A stretch of DNA of 64,000 bases from Euglena gracilis (Eukaryota > Euglenida > Euglenophyceae > Euglenales): the NCBI GenBank assembly GCA_039621445.1, contig CP154954.1:29583411-29647410 (forward strand), given 5' to 3'. Below the pieces are notes generated by a model. That model was not told the DNA's origin. It saw nothing but the letters and a program-made list of their open reading frames with translations, and ran no database searches. Made by a program: the position numbers and the translations under genes. Below, piece after piece: positions 42,035 through 53,930 of the stretch. Numbering within the stretch: the first letter of the stretch is position 1; the number at the start of each line of letters is the position of its first letter.

Positions 42035-42830
42035 TTTTGGTCCCCCCCCTCAAAGTGACCATTTTCCTTCGGTGCCAAAGGCGCAGAAGGCCGAAATTTA
42101 ACCCCCCCCAAAGTGTCCCCCCCACCAGAGTGGCCATTTTGGTGAGGGTATTTGACATCATCTTTGGTGCTACGGCAATCACCATGTCTTTTTGTCCTGG
42201 AGAAAAAAGTGGGGAAAAAATGGCTGTGGCATTTTTTTTGCTTTCAATTTGCCAACCCCCCAAATAATAATCCCCCCAGAGCCACCCTTGGGCCCAAGGG
42301 ACGGCGAAAAGGGCATTTTTCGACGTTTTGGGTGGATGGGCAATGGTCCGAGGATGCCAGAAATAACTTTTTTACTCGGAAGTTGACCCATTTTTGCCCA
42401 AATATGGACATTTTTCAACAAAATATTCCCCAAGGATTTTCCATTGAATGTGTTTTGATGGGAAGTTTTTTGACCCCATTAAGCCCTTCAAGGACCATGT
42501 AAAGCATATTTGCATATGTGCTCTTGACAATTGGCGGAAATTCAAAGGATTGTTTTTTTTTGCTTGTATTTTTTTGAAAAAATCAGTTACCATTGAAATT
42601 GAGACCAAGTAAAGTGGATGTTTCCACAGTTCTGACATTTTTTTTGCCTCAATACCCTCAACCCCCCTCAAAGTGCCCCCCCCCCCCCAAAGTGGCCAAT
42701 TTTTTTTGGCAAGTTTTGGTCCCCCCCCTCAAAGTGACCATTTTCCTTCGGTGCCAAAGGCGCTGAAGGCCAAAAATTTGACCCCCCGAAAGTGTCACCC
42801 CCACCAAAGTGGCCATTTTGGGGTCCCACA
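42035..42830. repeat. Direct repeat pair of about 100 bp
   Basis: TCAAAGTGACCATTTTCCTT and the following CGGTGCCAAAGGCGC block, then AAGTGGCCATTTTGG-type ends, occur at 42035-42140 and 42710-42825 at about 90% identity. The sequence between them has no recognised gene. Confidence 0.65.
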
Positions 42831-42909
42831 GTGGCTGGAGGGTGGCCACTTTGAGGGGGTGTGAAGGTATCCAAAGGGCTTGAGCAGCCGAAGCAGGGGG
42901 GGGGGGAAA

Positions 42910-43405
42910 TTGATATCCGCAATTTTTCCGCAATTTCCGCAATTTTCCGCAATTTCCGCAATTTTCCGCAATTTTCCGCAATTTTCCGCAATTTTTCCGC
43001 AATTTCCGCAATTTTTCCGCAATTTTTTCCCATTTTTTTTCCGCAGAATTTTTTTCCTACCACCGAAGATGGAAGATGCAATGAGTTCAAGCCATTCTTC
43101 AAATGGATCAACAGGTGTGCTATTGTGTTTTGTTGTTTTTTTCCCCCCAGTTTACCAATTTTTCTCACAGGTGCACCACTGGTTACAGAATTGGGTGCGT
43201 CCCACCTGTGCAAAGAACATCAAGCGTGTTGATTTGTGCTCGCCTGCATCGACGTGGGTGTTGCGGTGTTCTGAGCCTCACAATTGAAAATTTTCTAAGT
43301 CCCCTCAGACAGAAATGTGTATACCCGATATCAATTTTTCCGCAATTTTTCCGCAATTTCCGCAATTTTTCCGCAATTTTTCCGCAATTTTTCCGAAGGC
43401 CTCCG
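42910..43405. repeat. CCGCAATTTTT minisatellite, two blocks
   Basis: Units of 9-11 bp (CCGCAATTT(T)(T)) fill 42915-43050 and 43335-43395. The spacer has a coding-like look but no recognisable protein. Confidence 0.8.
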
Positions 43406-43579
43406 ATATCAATTTTCCCCCCCCCTGGCTGAAGTGTGGGCATGTTTTCAATTTTTCATTAAATTAATTTTAATGAAAATTGATTTTTCGCACTTGATCC
43501 GAAGAGAATTCGGGAGGATCAACACATTTCAGGAAGTGTTTTCACCTTCAAGAGATTGGTCGATCTCCTTCAAAAAAAA

Positions 43580-43745
43580 GTTCGGTAATGCATTTTCCAA
43601 GCAAGTGCCAGCCCATGTGGAGTGTGAAGTACTCCAACACTCCAGCTAGGGATGTCTCATAAACATCATTATTCAGCCCATCATGCCAAGCAATGTGCCA
43701 CACAATATTGGAGTCCGGGTGTAATTTCACCTGTTGGGCCTGAAC
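43580..43745 (-). repeat. Inverted partner of 49200-49350, coding-like
   Basis: On the minus strand the translation VKLHPDSNIVWHIAWHDGLNND is matched by VKLHPDSNIVWRIAWHSRLNND at 49205 plus, and both continue to FTLHM and a CHL/WHL word. The shared frame hints at an old protein-coding element. Confidence 0.55.
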
Positions 43746-43889
43746 CGACCAACACCCAGATTTATTTAAGCAACCCCCAAATATAATTAACCCCCGAAAT
43801 TGGTTGAATTGAAGGAAGCAGAAAATTCCTGAAGTTAAGGCTTTTGTGCCTAATATTTTGCGGATGTGAATGCCAGATGGTACAATGCA

Positions 43890-44570
43890 GGGTTGACGTT
43901 TTTTTTGTCCTTTTTTTTATAAAAAAAACAACATTTTTTTTATTAAAAAAACCGCCAAAAAAACATGTTTTTTTGAAAAGCAAAAATTGGCCTCTTTCCT
44001 TGCGAAATGGCCATTTTTTTGAGGAAAAAAATTTTGGGGTGGTTCGGGTCACGGGGGGGGGGGGGGCACGGGGAACACCACATTTTCGGTGGCCAGATTA
44101 GGAATCACCGAAAACGAATTTTTGGGGGAAAATCCTTAAATCAGGAATCCCCACACCTAAAATTAGGATTTTGACACCAAATTAGGCATCACGATTCCAA
44201 AATTTGCAAAATTTATGCCTCAAAATTAGGAATCTACCTGAATATTTTGTCAAATTAGGCACCACCGACCAAGTTTTTTTCAGAAAAAAAATGGCCGAAA
44301 GGGGTCTTAGGTCGGGTTACGGGGGGGGGGGGCACAGGGGGGGGAACACCCCCTCTAGAGTCATTTTCTTTATATGTGAAAGTATTTAGAAATCTGTGTT
44401 TTTCTGGTGCAAAAAAAATCAAGCTTTCAACGTTCAAAAAACAAAACAAAAAATGAATGCTGCAGAGATAAAAAAAAAATGAATTTTTTTCTTAAAAAAA
44501 AATGTTTCAAAAAATTTTCCCCCAAACCCTCCATGACGTTTTTTTTTAAAAAAAGATGTTTTTTTGTTTC
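43890..44570. repeat. Second member of the A/T-rich repeat family at 38570-38900
   Basis: GGTTGACGTTTTTTTT, AAACATGTTTT, CTTGCGAAATGGCCATTTTT and later CCCCCAAACCCTCCATGACG are in the same order as the first copy. G-rich runs near 44050 and 44325 are additional. Confidence 0.6.
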
Positions 44571-44974
44571 ACAAAAAACAAGCCGTCGGCCTTGGTGCAA
44601 TGCAGTTGTGCAGAATTCTGCGGCCTTGTGTGTTTTTTTTTGTTCACTGCTAAATACAAAGCCAAAGGGCGGTAAAGGTAAAGTACGGTTAGACTGTGGG
44701 TTGGACCAACCACCAACCTTCCAACCAACCCTCTTAAACCTGCCCGTTTCAACATTAATTATTAACACACCGAGTGGTTTTGCTTAAATTCGGGATTAAA
44801 TGGCCAACAGAAAAATATGTCTCTTCTTGTTCAATTAAAGGGAGGAGGAGGTTATCAGAGCGAGAATACATGCAACAACATAATAATATCCTCGAAGTCA
44901 GTAGAGACTCCGCTATTTTGTTTGTTTAATCCTGCTTCGCTTTCATATTTTCCTGCATTTTCCCTCCTTTCAAG

Positions 44975-45616
44975 AAATGCATAGAGACATGAAAATCCTA
45001 AAGAAATCATTAAAAACCTTTGGGAAACGTTTTTGGCCCCACCAGGTGTCCAATGAAGACCTGATCAAGTTGTACCAGCTCAGTTGGAAGGAGCGCAATA
45101 TGTTGTGGACAATGCAAGCATGGTATCGAAGCCGGGAGATGAATATGCCTCATGCTGGGCGCATCACAGAGGTGCAGCGTACCATCCACGCCATCCGCTA
45201 CGTTTTGAAATATCGTTATGCCGAGGGGGTGGCATATGTTGTTTTTCATTGTGAGTTCCATTGCTGTGGACCCTCCCTTAGGAAAATAGTCCTGCTCTGC
45301 GTTCAAAAATTTATTCCAGCAATTTCTAATGCCAAAATATTGGCACAGGGGGGGTCACGCAAGCTGCATAATTTGCATTTTTTTGCATAATCCAATTGAA
45401 AATGAACATTGAATTTTGAAATGTTGCATTATTTGCATTTTCTTTGCATCATGAAAATTTTTGAAAAGTCGCATTTTTGCATTTTTTTGCATATTTTTCG
45501 ATTTTTTTTCAGGCATTTGCACAGGCAAAAAAGTCAAATTGCTCCACTGCCAGACAACGGAAGTTGCATACTGCATGTTTCACATTAGCAAATTCACATT
45601 AGTAGTTGTTGCATAA
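44975..45616 (+). CDS. Probable mitochondrial ribosomal protein uL29m (MRPL47-like), last two exons
   Basis: Exon 44975-45250 follows a pyrimidine-rich acceptor (CCCTCCTTTCAAG) and ends at donor GTGAGT. The second exon, 45513-45616, follows TTTTTTTTCAG and ends in TAA; the phases agree. The joined protein of about 125 residues (from the ATG at 44977) has FWPHQVSNEDLIKLYQLSW, KERNMLW and, later, RITEVQRTIHAIRYVLKYR. This matches the uL29m pattern: a short W-x..S.EDL.KL segment, KERNML, then R...VR.TM..I..VL.ER. The protein would sit in the mitochondrial large subunit near the peptide exit. Upstream exons with the import signal are not found; the C-terminal exon is not conserved. The intron holds TTTGCATTTTTTTGCAT repeats. 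Confidence 0.5.
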
Positions 45617-45619
45617 TGA

Positions 45620-48086
45620 AATATAAGTGGATGCAAATATATGAACCACCATATGATTTTGGAGTTTGCATCCACATTTTCCTTTGTTGCTGCATTTTTG
45701 GACCAGGTGAAATTTTTCTAAGTCCTCTCCAGTGGAAAAGTGTACATTCACGAGGAGCTCCAAAGGGAACTTGCATATTTTTGCATTTTTTTGCATTTTT
45801 TTGCAGCCTGAATTGGCAGCTTTGGGAAGCGACACAAAAAAATTTGCAGCCCCAATCAATTTGTCCAGTAGCAGTTTTATTCATGAGCCCATCCAAAAAT
45901 CCAATCTGTGTGGCGCAACCTCTTGGGGACAAAGCTGCCTGGCTGGCTTGTCCAACTGTCAGCTTTTGGCCTGCAAAATCACAGACAATCCCCATTCTTG
46001 GATCAACGCTCGCCTGAACACCCATGAAGGGGGGACAAATTTTACGGATTTTGTCCAAATGTGGTGCCTGTTGATGGTTTTGGAGGTTTTCTGTTTGGGA
46101 GGCTTCTAAGAAGGCAGGAGGAGCTTTCGGTTGCTTCTGGCAGAAGTGGCAGGCCGTCCTCCAGACACACGATTTCATTGTTGACCCGGAAACGGGCGCG
46201 GTGACGAAGAGACTCAAGGACAATAGTGCCTCCCCAGCTGGGGGCGCCGTCGCACAGGGCGGGAGTCTGCAGGGGTAGGTGGACGGCATTTTGCCACCTC
46301 TGCTTCATCATTTGCATCTGCTTGCGTGTGCGTGGCTGTTATATTTTTTTGGATTCCAAACTGAGGTGGGGATGAGCCTCGCTGCCATTCTTCTCCATTT
46401 AGATTCTTACAGTCAATTTGTATTTTTGGATATTGCAATCCTTCATCCGCTCCTTGGCTTTTAAGTTTCAAAAATCCCTGAAGAGTCAAAGTGGGAGATG
46501 TTGTTTTCTTTGTCCAAGGCATCCACAGACCAAGGTTAACTTTTTTTGCAATAATGAAGGGGTTGATTTAACATCTAGGAATCCAGGAATGTGAGAAAAA
46601 AATTTGGAGGTGATTCAGACGGGGGGTCCCGCCCCCACCCTCCCAGCCCAGTGCCCCCCCTGCAGGGATCCTTTAAAAATCGGGCTGTCTGAGAGTACCA
46701 GGGCCTAGGCCCGGCCCAGGAACCCTCGGCCCTAGAACCACCCACCCGGGGGTTTTTCGAGTCAAAAAGAAGCCTGAGCACTGACCTCCTGAAAACCTGA
46801 CCCTCAGCTCTTTTTTTTTTTCTTGGCCCAGGGTTGCAGACCTCGGCTATTGTGAATTTTTTCCAAGAAATTTGCTTTTCTCAAAGGTTGCCAATTTTGG
46901 TGCTTTTCCGCTGGTGCCGTTGGGATCAAGGCGTCACTCAATGGGAGGGGAACGCAAGGGTCCAGCCAGCCAATGGCCTTTTTCCAGTCCTGGGCCCCAA
47001 CCCTACCCTACATTTGCATTTGATTTTTGTCTAGCCCCTTATGGATGGTAATATGTTTTTGTTTTTAATGCAAAATGGACATGAAGTAATGGGCAGGAAA
47101 AGGGCTGCTATTTGTTGAGTGCTCCGATGAAGAAACAAGAGAAAGAGCAAAGCAAGTTTTTTTTGTTCGAGAGCTTTGTACATCGGCGGACCCAATGCTA
47201 ACCGATCGAATCAGAAAAAGATGATCATCGTGCAGATTTTGTCCAAAGGGCATGGCAAAAGATGATTGGAGGGCACACTATCTTGTTGTTTTTTATTGGG
47301 AGTTGGATATTCTCCACACAGTCTCTGCGAATGATGTGGCAAGCTTATCGCAACCTGATTGTGCCTGAGGGATTTTTGAGCAAGGCCATTTGTTTTTTTT
47401 CCCAACCCAGGCAATCGCTGACCCCCACTATTGAACAGAGAAAGAACAGCCCTCCAGTCATCAGCTCCAAGACAGGTTGCAGACCTCCCTGGTGCCAGCC
47501 GTGCTGGACCAAATAAGTTTTTGCTAAAATGCGCAATATCCCCGATAATAAAACATTTTGTGAAAACATTATGCTTTGCCCCCATGGCACCCTTGGGGGG
47601 CTTCATATTTCGGTGGTAAATTTAAACCCCCAGGGGTCCTAGTATTTGTGGGAGGACCAAATATTTGGAGCAGGGGTTTTCTTACGAGACCCCTAAGTCC
47701 CATGAGCTGGCTGGAAGTGTTTCTGGCTGGGGCAAAGCTGAAAACCTCCAATTTTTGGCTGAAAAAAAAATGCAACCCAGCTGGATTTTGGCTTTTTTTG
47801 CTTGCTTTGTTGGGGGGTACCCACTGGGCCTAGCTGCCTGCCAACCGGTGCCCCTGACCCCGGGGGTCCGAACCTTTTTTTCAGGAAAAATGAGAGGCGC
47901 ACAAAATAATTTTTAAACCCAAATGCAAAGCCAAATGTAAAGGCAGGGGGGGCTTCATGGGTTGCCCAATGCTCTGCACCAACAGTCAAGCCTCCATCCA
48001 GGTTGATCAGTGCTAGGGGTGTTCGTTTGGCCTTTGGTCTTGGGGCAGGACCCCGGTCTCTCCCGTCCTCTGTCGCAGCCTCTCCC
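45620..48086. other. Mostly unannotatable; coding-like frames at 46042-46522 (minus)
   Basis: On the minus strand, QRWQNAVHLPLQTPALCDG...FRVNNEIVCLEDGLPLLPEA (46042-46317) and KTTSPTLTLQGFLKLKSQG (46214-46522) look like protein but match no family I know and lack clean splice sites. Plus-strand 47262-47516 (RMMWQAYRNLIVPEGFLSK) is similar in status. Confidence 0.25.
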
Positions 48087-48339
48087 ATGCGCGGCGCCGC
48101 CGTCGCGGCCCTGGCCTGCCTGCTGGCCGCCGCCCTGGTCGGCCCAGCCCGGGGCGGGGGCCAGGGCACCTGGCAGTCCACCTCGGGAACGGGGGTCGCT
48201 GCGCCACCCGTGGCCGGGGCCCCCCTGGTCGCCGCCCCCGCCCGGCTGCACTCCGCCGGACGGCCGCTGCCGCCACCCCCGGCCCACTCCCACGGGGTCT
48301 TGGCCCGGCCCGCCCAGGGGGATGTGGGGCTTCCCCCGG
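48087..48339 (+). CDS. Candidate first exon with signal peptide
   Basis: From the ATG at 48087: MRGAAVAALACLLAAALVG, a textbook hydrophobic signal sequence, then a Gly/Ala/Pro-rich region. GC content is far above the flanks, as in the FSH1-like exons downstream. A donor G|GTTGCG is possible at 48340. I could not splice it in phase to the next GC-rich exon, so it may be a separate gene. Confidence 0.4.
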
Positions 48340-49199
48340 GTTGCGTCTTCTGGTGGGTCAAAGGCGACTGTTGAACGGGAAGGAGGGACGAGGAGCGTTG
48401 GTGGGGTTGGTGCAAACGCCATGGCTGCTATCTTTTCGAGGCGAAATGCCCCCAGTTCACATTTTGTTTGGATTTTGAGACCCTTGAGGAGCAGCTAAGT
48501 TGTGTTGTTGCCATTGTGTTTTCGATTGAAAACACAAAAGGGGATGTTGGAACAGGAATTGCAGTGGAGTCTTCGTTATCAAGCATTTATCCACCACAAA
48601 TTTATGTCAGAAAAGTGTTCTGTGTGGCTTCCCACTGTCATGGTTTGACCCAGAGGAGCCCAAGATTTTCAAGGTTTTGTTTGTTTGTGGCAGTTGATGT
48701 TTCCTTCTGTGCAGACCCCCCTGTTGATGCCTTCTCCCTCCAACCCGGGCCCATTGTTGGAGAGGATGTTTGCATCATTTTTGGATAATGTGGCTCCAAC
48801 AAATACAAATGGATAGATGGATAAAAGGCACAATCGCTGGGTTTTTTTGTTTTTTTTAAAAAAAGTTTGGCTTTCCAAATGGATGGACATATTTTCCCTT
48901 TCATTTTGCAATTGTGTTTTGTTTCTTTTTTTTGTTCTGTGCTTTTGTGCCTTTTTTTTTTGGTGATCTTGATTCGTTTTGAACTGTTTTTTTTTTGTGT
49001 GTTCCTGACAGGTTGAATCCACTGCAATTTCTCAATCTTGGTTATTTTAGTTTCAGAATTCACAAAATTGGTTTTGTTGTGAGCCCTTCCCTGTTGCTCA
49101 AAGTTGGGGTTTTAGCATTTTCAGGTGTTGCTCAAATTGGATTTGCATGAGCTGGTCCACAGTGAGAGCATAAGCTTGGGCAGTATTTAAAAAAAGAAG

Positions 49200-49350
49200 C
49201 AGGTGAAGTTACACCCAGACTCCAATATTGTGTGGCGCATTGCTTGGCATAGCAGGCTGAACAACGATGCACCTTGACAAGCCCCAGCTGGAGTGGTGCC
49301 CTATCGAAGCAGAATTCTTCACACTCCACATGGACTGCCACTTGGAAAAT
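49200..49350 (+). repeat. Coding-like repeat, partner of 43580-43745
   Basis: The two copies are inverted relative to each other and share TCCAATATTGTGTGGC and CACACTCCACATGG blocks. Differences include small indels. Confidence 0.55.
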
Positions 49351-49736
49351 GCATATCACGCACATTTTTCTTGTCGATCGACCAATTCCCGCAATCTTGC
49401 CTTTCCCTCTCCCTGTGTCCACGGCACGTTTCTGGGCTATTGCTGTGCATTTTCCATTGAATTTGATGCTGGCGCACTGTGCCAATGGCACATTTTTGTA
49501 TCATTTTTGTGCTTTGGATGGGGGGGGGTATTTTCTCGAAGTTTGTCAATTTTGTTCAGAAAGTGTGGCAAAATCCATTTTCAAAAAATCATCAGTTTGA
49601 AAAGAAAACCAAAGTGGAAGGTGATTTTTGTGCGCGTAATCCTCTTCTTTTTCTTCAATGGTCTCTTTCATGAAATGTTTCTTTCGTTGCTTCATGAAAA
49701 TGCTCAAGAAGCAGTGCCCAAAGCCTTTGCTTTTAG

Positions 49737-49978
49737 GAAACCGAAAATCTGTGCCCCCCCCCCCCCTGTGGACCACCGCGACCGTCCTCTGACCGTTGCC
49801 GCACTCTCAGCTGCCCTGGCCGTTGCATTTTGGGGCGCCACCCACCGCCTCCTCCGTGCTCCCCTGGCCCTCCAGCACTTCCCCCGGGCCCCGGACGCCC
49901 TGGCACCCAAATCGATGGCGATGACCACCTTGGTGGGGGACCAGAGCGCAGTGTCGATGCCACGCGAACCCACGGCAG
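49737..49978 (+). CDS. Candidate GC-rich exon with a hydrophobic segment
   Basis: After an acceptor TTGCTTTTAG, the frame has a C homopolymer, then PLTVAALSAALAVAFWGA, a likely membrane or signal segment, and HFPRAPDALAPKSMAM. A donor GCAG|GTGCAT follows. The G/C bias is strong. Its relation to the signal-peptide exon at 48087 and to the FSH1-like gene is unresolved. Confidence 0.35.
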
Positions 49979-51591
49979 GTGCATGTGGGGCCCTGCGGGG
50001 AAAGAACCAGTTCTGAACAAATGGGCATCATTTTGGGGGTATTTCAAGGGCTGTGGGAGTGGAACCTGGCATTTGGAACGAAGAGGACAAGCTGGGCATG
50101 CCCCCCTACTGCAGCCCGGGTATGGGACAAGACGGGAGATGGTGTATGTAGGTATTTCTATTCCTTCTGGTGATGGGGATCAGTCTTAGTAGTAAGAAGC
50201 ACATTGTGTGTCCAATGAAATCACTGAGGTGGCCGAGGATTGTGGTGCCCCTGGCACAATGGGATGCAGGTTTAGGTGGAAGTAAATTTCTTATTCAAGC
50301 CTTTTGCATTCCGGTTCTGTATGAATTATTCTGTATGCTCGGATTCTGAACTGAAAGCATCTGTATTTGGCGCATCATTATTTGGTACTTTCTCAGTCTT
50401 CTTTGAAAACCCTTGGTGACTCCTGAACCCTCCCTTTCTCACACATGGCACGAACCCGGGAGAGGGTGGGGGGGTTTGGTCAGGGGGTGGGGTATTTAGG
50501 GTTAGGGATAGGGTGAGGTTTAGGAAGGAGATCTGGCAGGGGGTGGTGGGGTTGGGGGGTCCTGGGTTTGTGCTATATCTCCCCTTTCCGCCTTTTCCCC
50601 ACCTGGTGGCCCATTTTCGCGGTGTTTGCATTTGTTTTGTTTTTTTTTTTGGGGAAGAAGAAAATCTTGTGGAAGTTCACAAATGGGTTTTGTTCATGTG
50701 CAATGTGTTTTGACAATCACCAGGAAATCTGCAATGCAACCTTTAAAGGAACCAACGTTCCAAAATGCTTTTTCTTTTTCTGAGAGCAGGGGGTGGGCAT
50801 GAAGGAGCACATTTCATAGAGAGTTGTTGCCGTAGTTTGGAGTGCTTTTGGATAGTGGTGGCGTGACATTGATTTCAGCAGCTTGGAAAATTTCTCTTTT
50901 CGATTACGGATTGACGACTTGTGAATGAAGCATTTGTTTGGAATTCATTTATTCAAAAATTTCCAGTTTTACCAATGGGGGTGTGGGGCGTCTTTGCAGT
51001 TTGCAAGTGAGCATCTGAGTTTGAATTCAAAGAAGAGAACAGGCCAAACCTTTTCAGGACTGGAGCACATGTTTTTAATCCACAAAAAACAGCTCCTTCT
51101 TGATCGCGATGAAAAGCAGTCCCACTGCAGGCTCCTGGATTAATGTATAAAAATATCGCATGTGTACTTTTGGATACTCCCCCGGGGGGTATCAAAGTGG
51201 ACACTTGGTTGGCCACGGTATATGTGGGGTCAGTGAAGGGTTAGGGTCGGGACCAGCCGGCCGGATTTCGCCCCCAAACCCAGGCCGTGCGATTTCCAAA
51301 TGCGGCAAACAGGCAGGGGGAAAGGAAAGATAAAGGCCGCCGAACGGTCGGCCCCCCACAAGGGATTTGGCCTTTCCACCCTTCGGAGTGTCTCCAAACG
51401 GGCAGGTGCTCGGACTTGCAATGTGGGCAGCTGGGCTGGTGTTGAGGCTGCGCGCGCAAGCAGGATGTGTGTCGCGCGCGCAGGCAGAATCCGGCTGCCC
51501 GGTGCATACCGTGCGTGGCCAACCTATCGTCCACTTCGATACCCCCCCCAGTAGGGGTAACACCCAGAAAAAGTTATTTTTTGGTCTTTGG

Positions 51592-51690
51592 TGCCAGCTC
51601 AGTCAAAAAAGCCGCCCTTTTTCAGTGGGAAGATGCTGAAATTGCACCTTCCCACTGAAAACAGGGCATTTTTTTGTCACGGAGCTGGCA
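51592..51690. repeat. Foldback hairpin, ~41-nt arms
   Basis: TGCCAGCTC...TTCAGTGGGAAG (51592-51632) pairs with 51648-51690 over nearly its full length with a few bulges; the loop is 15 nt. It could be a small foldback transposon or a structured RNA. Confidence 0.6.
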
Positions 51691-52893
51691 TTGTACTGTG
51701 AACAGTATTGCCCCAAACTTGTTCCCAGCTGGAATTTTGCCGAGAATTGGTGGAGTTTGATCCCCCCCCAAATATAATCCCCACATATTACAACTCCCCC
51801 CTGGGCCTTGAAAGCCAGCCTAAAATAGAAAATCAGAGCCTTCTGTATTTGGGAGGATTACAGCACCTGAAGGCGAAAAACGACCAGAGCATGGCTGTGC
51901 TTCAAGGATGGTCGCAATATAGTTTTTCGTGGTGTGCAACTCACCCATTCAGTATGCCCATTCTCCTTCAAATTCCCCCTGATATCCCTCCAAGGAGGAA
52001 TAAAATTGAAAATAATAATGAACACAAATTATAAAAATTGAAATTCTTCGCAATTTCCGATCAGCGGGGGACAATTGCTGGATGGTAAGGAGGGACAAAG
52101 AAGTTTTGATGGCGGTGGGATTTCCTTGGGAAACCATTGAACGGCTTACATTTGGTTTGAATTTCGAGGCTCCTGAAGATTTTTATGTTGGCCGAAAAAA
52201 TAGAAATCCTCAGTCATAAACGAAGAATGTTTTCGCTTGCAACCTGCTTCTGCTGTACCAAGGGGTACAGCAAGGTGTTTTGGTTTTTTTTTTGAATTGT
52301 GGCGTCTAAACCTGCTGTCCCCATTAACAATCCCCTTGGACACAACCACCAAATCTGTACCAAAAAAAATCAGTGGGCATTGCGTAGGAAAATAGTACAA
52401 TTCTTATCAAAATGGGTGATAGTTTTTTTGAATTAAAGATTTTTTTTTAACATTTTCTATGATGGTTTTTGGGCGGTGGAATAAGTTTGTGTTAATTATA
52501 TTGATCACCAGTGCAAAAAAAAACAACAACCAAAAATCCTGAAGATTTTCAGCAAAGAACCCAAATAACTGAGCCCGGATTTTTATCTGGGGGTCTCATC
52601 TAGAGAATGGGATACTGTCGAAAGCGTCACCGTATCACGGTGCTGCCAAGTCACTTGCCAGCGCCTTTGTGGAGGGCAAGTTAAATTTGATTTCGGAAAG
52701 TCATTTTGGAATTTGGGATGAAAATGGATGGAAGTGGACAAAAATTTCCTGTCAAATTTTGAATAGGCCGGAGGGTAGTCGAGTTTGACTCCCGGAAGGG
52801 TGTCTTGGTGGGGCAGGGAGATTTGAAGGAGGAAGATCAAGGAAAGGTTCCAGTTGTTTCCACTGTTTGCTGTCCTCTGCAGGACAACACAAG

Positions 52894-53862
52894 ATGCCAT
52901 ACCGGATTCTTGCACTGCATGACAGGGAGAAGCAAGAAACACCAATGATCATCGCCCTGTGTTGATTGTGTTTCCTATTTTCTGTTGTTTTTTATCTTTC
53001 TTGGGATTTGCAGAGGGCGTTGGTTTTGTTTTTTGTAATGGAAAAAAGAAAACACCAATTAATGGGCATGCTGAGCATTTAATTGCCACAGGTTACAGAA
53101 AAAGGAAATCTAAAAAAACCGTTCATTGCTTTCTTTTTAATTATTTAATCATGACGTAAAAAACAAACATATTTTTTAGGCTCCATTTTTTTGTGCATGA
53201 TTGGTCAACTTCTCTCGGGAGGTCTCGGGGTTTTTTTAATTGGAATTTCATTTTTTTGTTGGTTTAACACTTTTAAGAGGGCAAAGTTCACCTCCCCACC
53301 TTTGCTCAGGACATTGTGTGCTCTTGACACAGCTAATTGCGCATTCATAAAACGGTTTGCTTTCGCCAAACCGGGATTAGATTGCTTTTTTGTGGCAAGG
53401 GCCCCAGTCGTCTGCCTTCGCCGTTGGGTGGTTGCTCTTGACAGATGTGCTTTGTGGAATGAGGTGGGTAATTTTCATCCTTCTTCTCCCTGGCTTTGGC
53501 AAGTGGGAAACGGGAGAGATGTTTCAGGATTACCTCTCGGCGATGCGTGAGGTGTGTTTGACCGGAAAACCCAAATGAGAATGATCATCAAACAAGCAAT
53601 TGCTTTGCAGTAAACATTCGCCTTCCCAAAATGTACTACCCTTGGCCAACACTAACCTTCCTCAAATTGGAATCCTGCCTGGGTTGATTTGGCACCTTTA
53701 AGAAGCTTTTTATTGCAGACAAGTTTTTTAATGTGGTTTTGGTTGTGCATCCTCACGTTGACACAGCGATGTCTTGAATCAGCAAAAATTGCTGACACAC
53801 CACACTCGGACCATTGCAAAAAAGTCCAACTGACATTGATAATTGGCCTTTCTCTCGTGAGA

Positions 53863-53930
<68 letters not shown>

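Noticed and set aside
42810-42830. GGCCATTTTGG words resembling part of the dinoflagellate spliced leader
   Set aside because: The words lack the CTCAAG end and the leader's 5' part, and occur inside a local direct repeat; no evidence of a spliced-leader gene.
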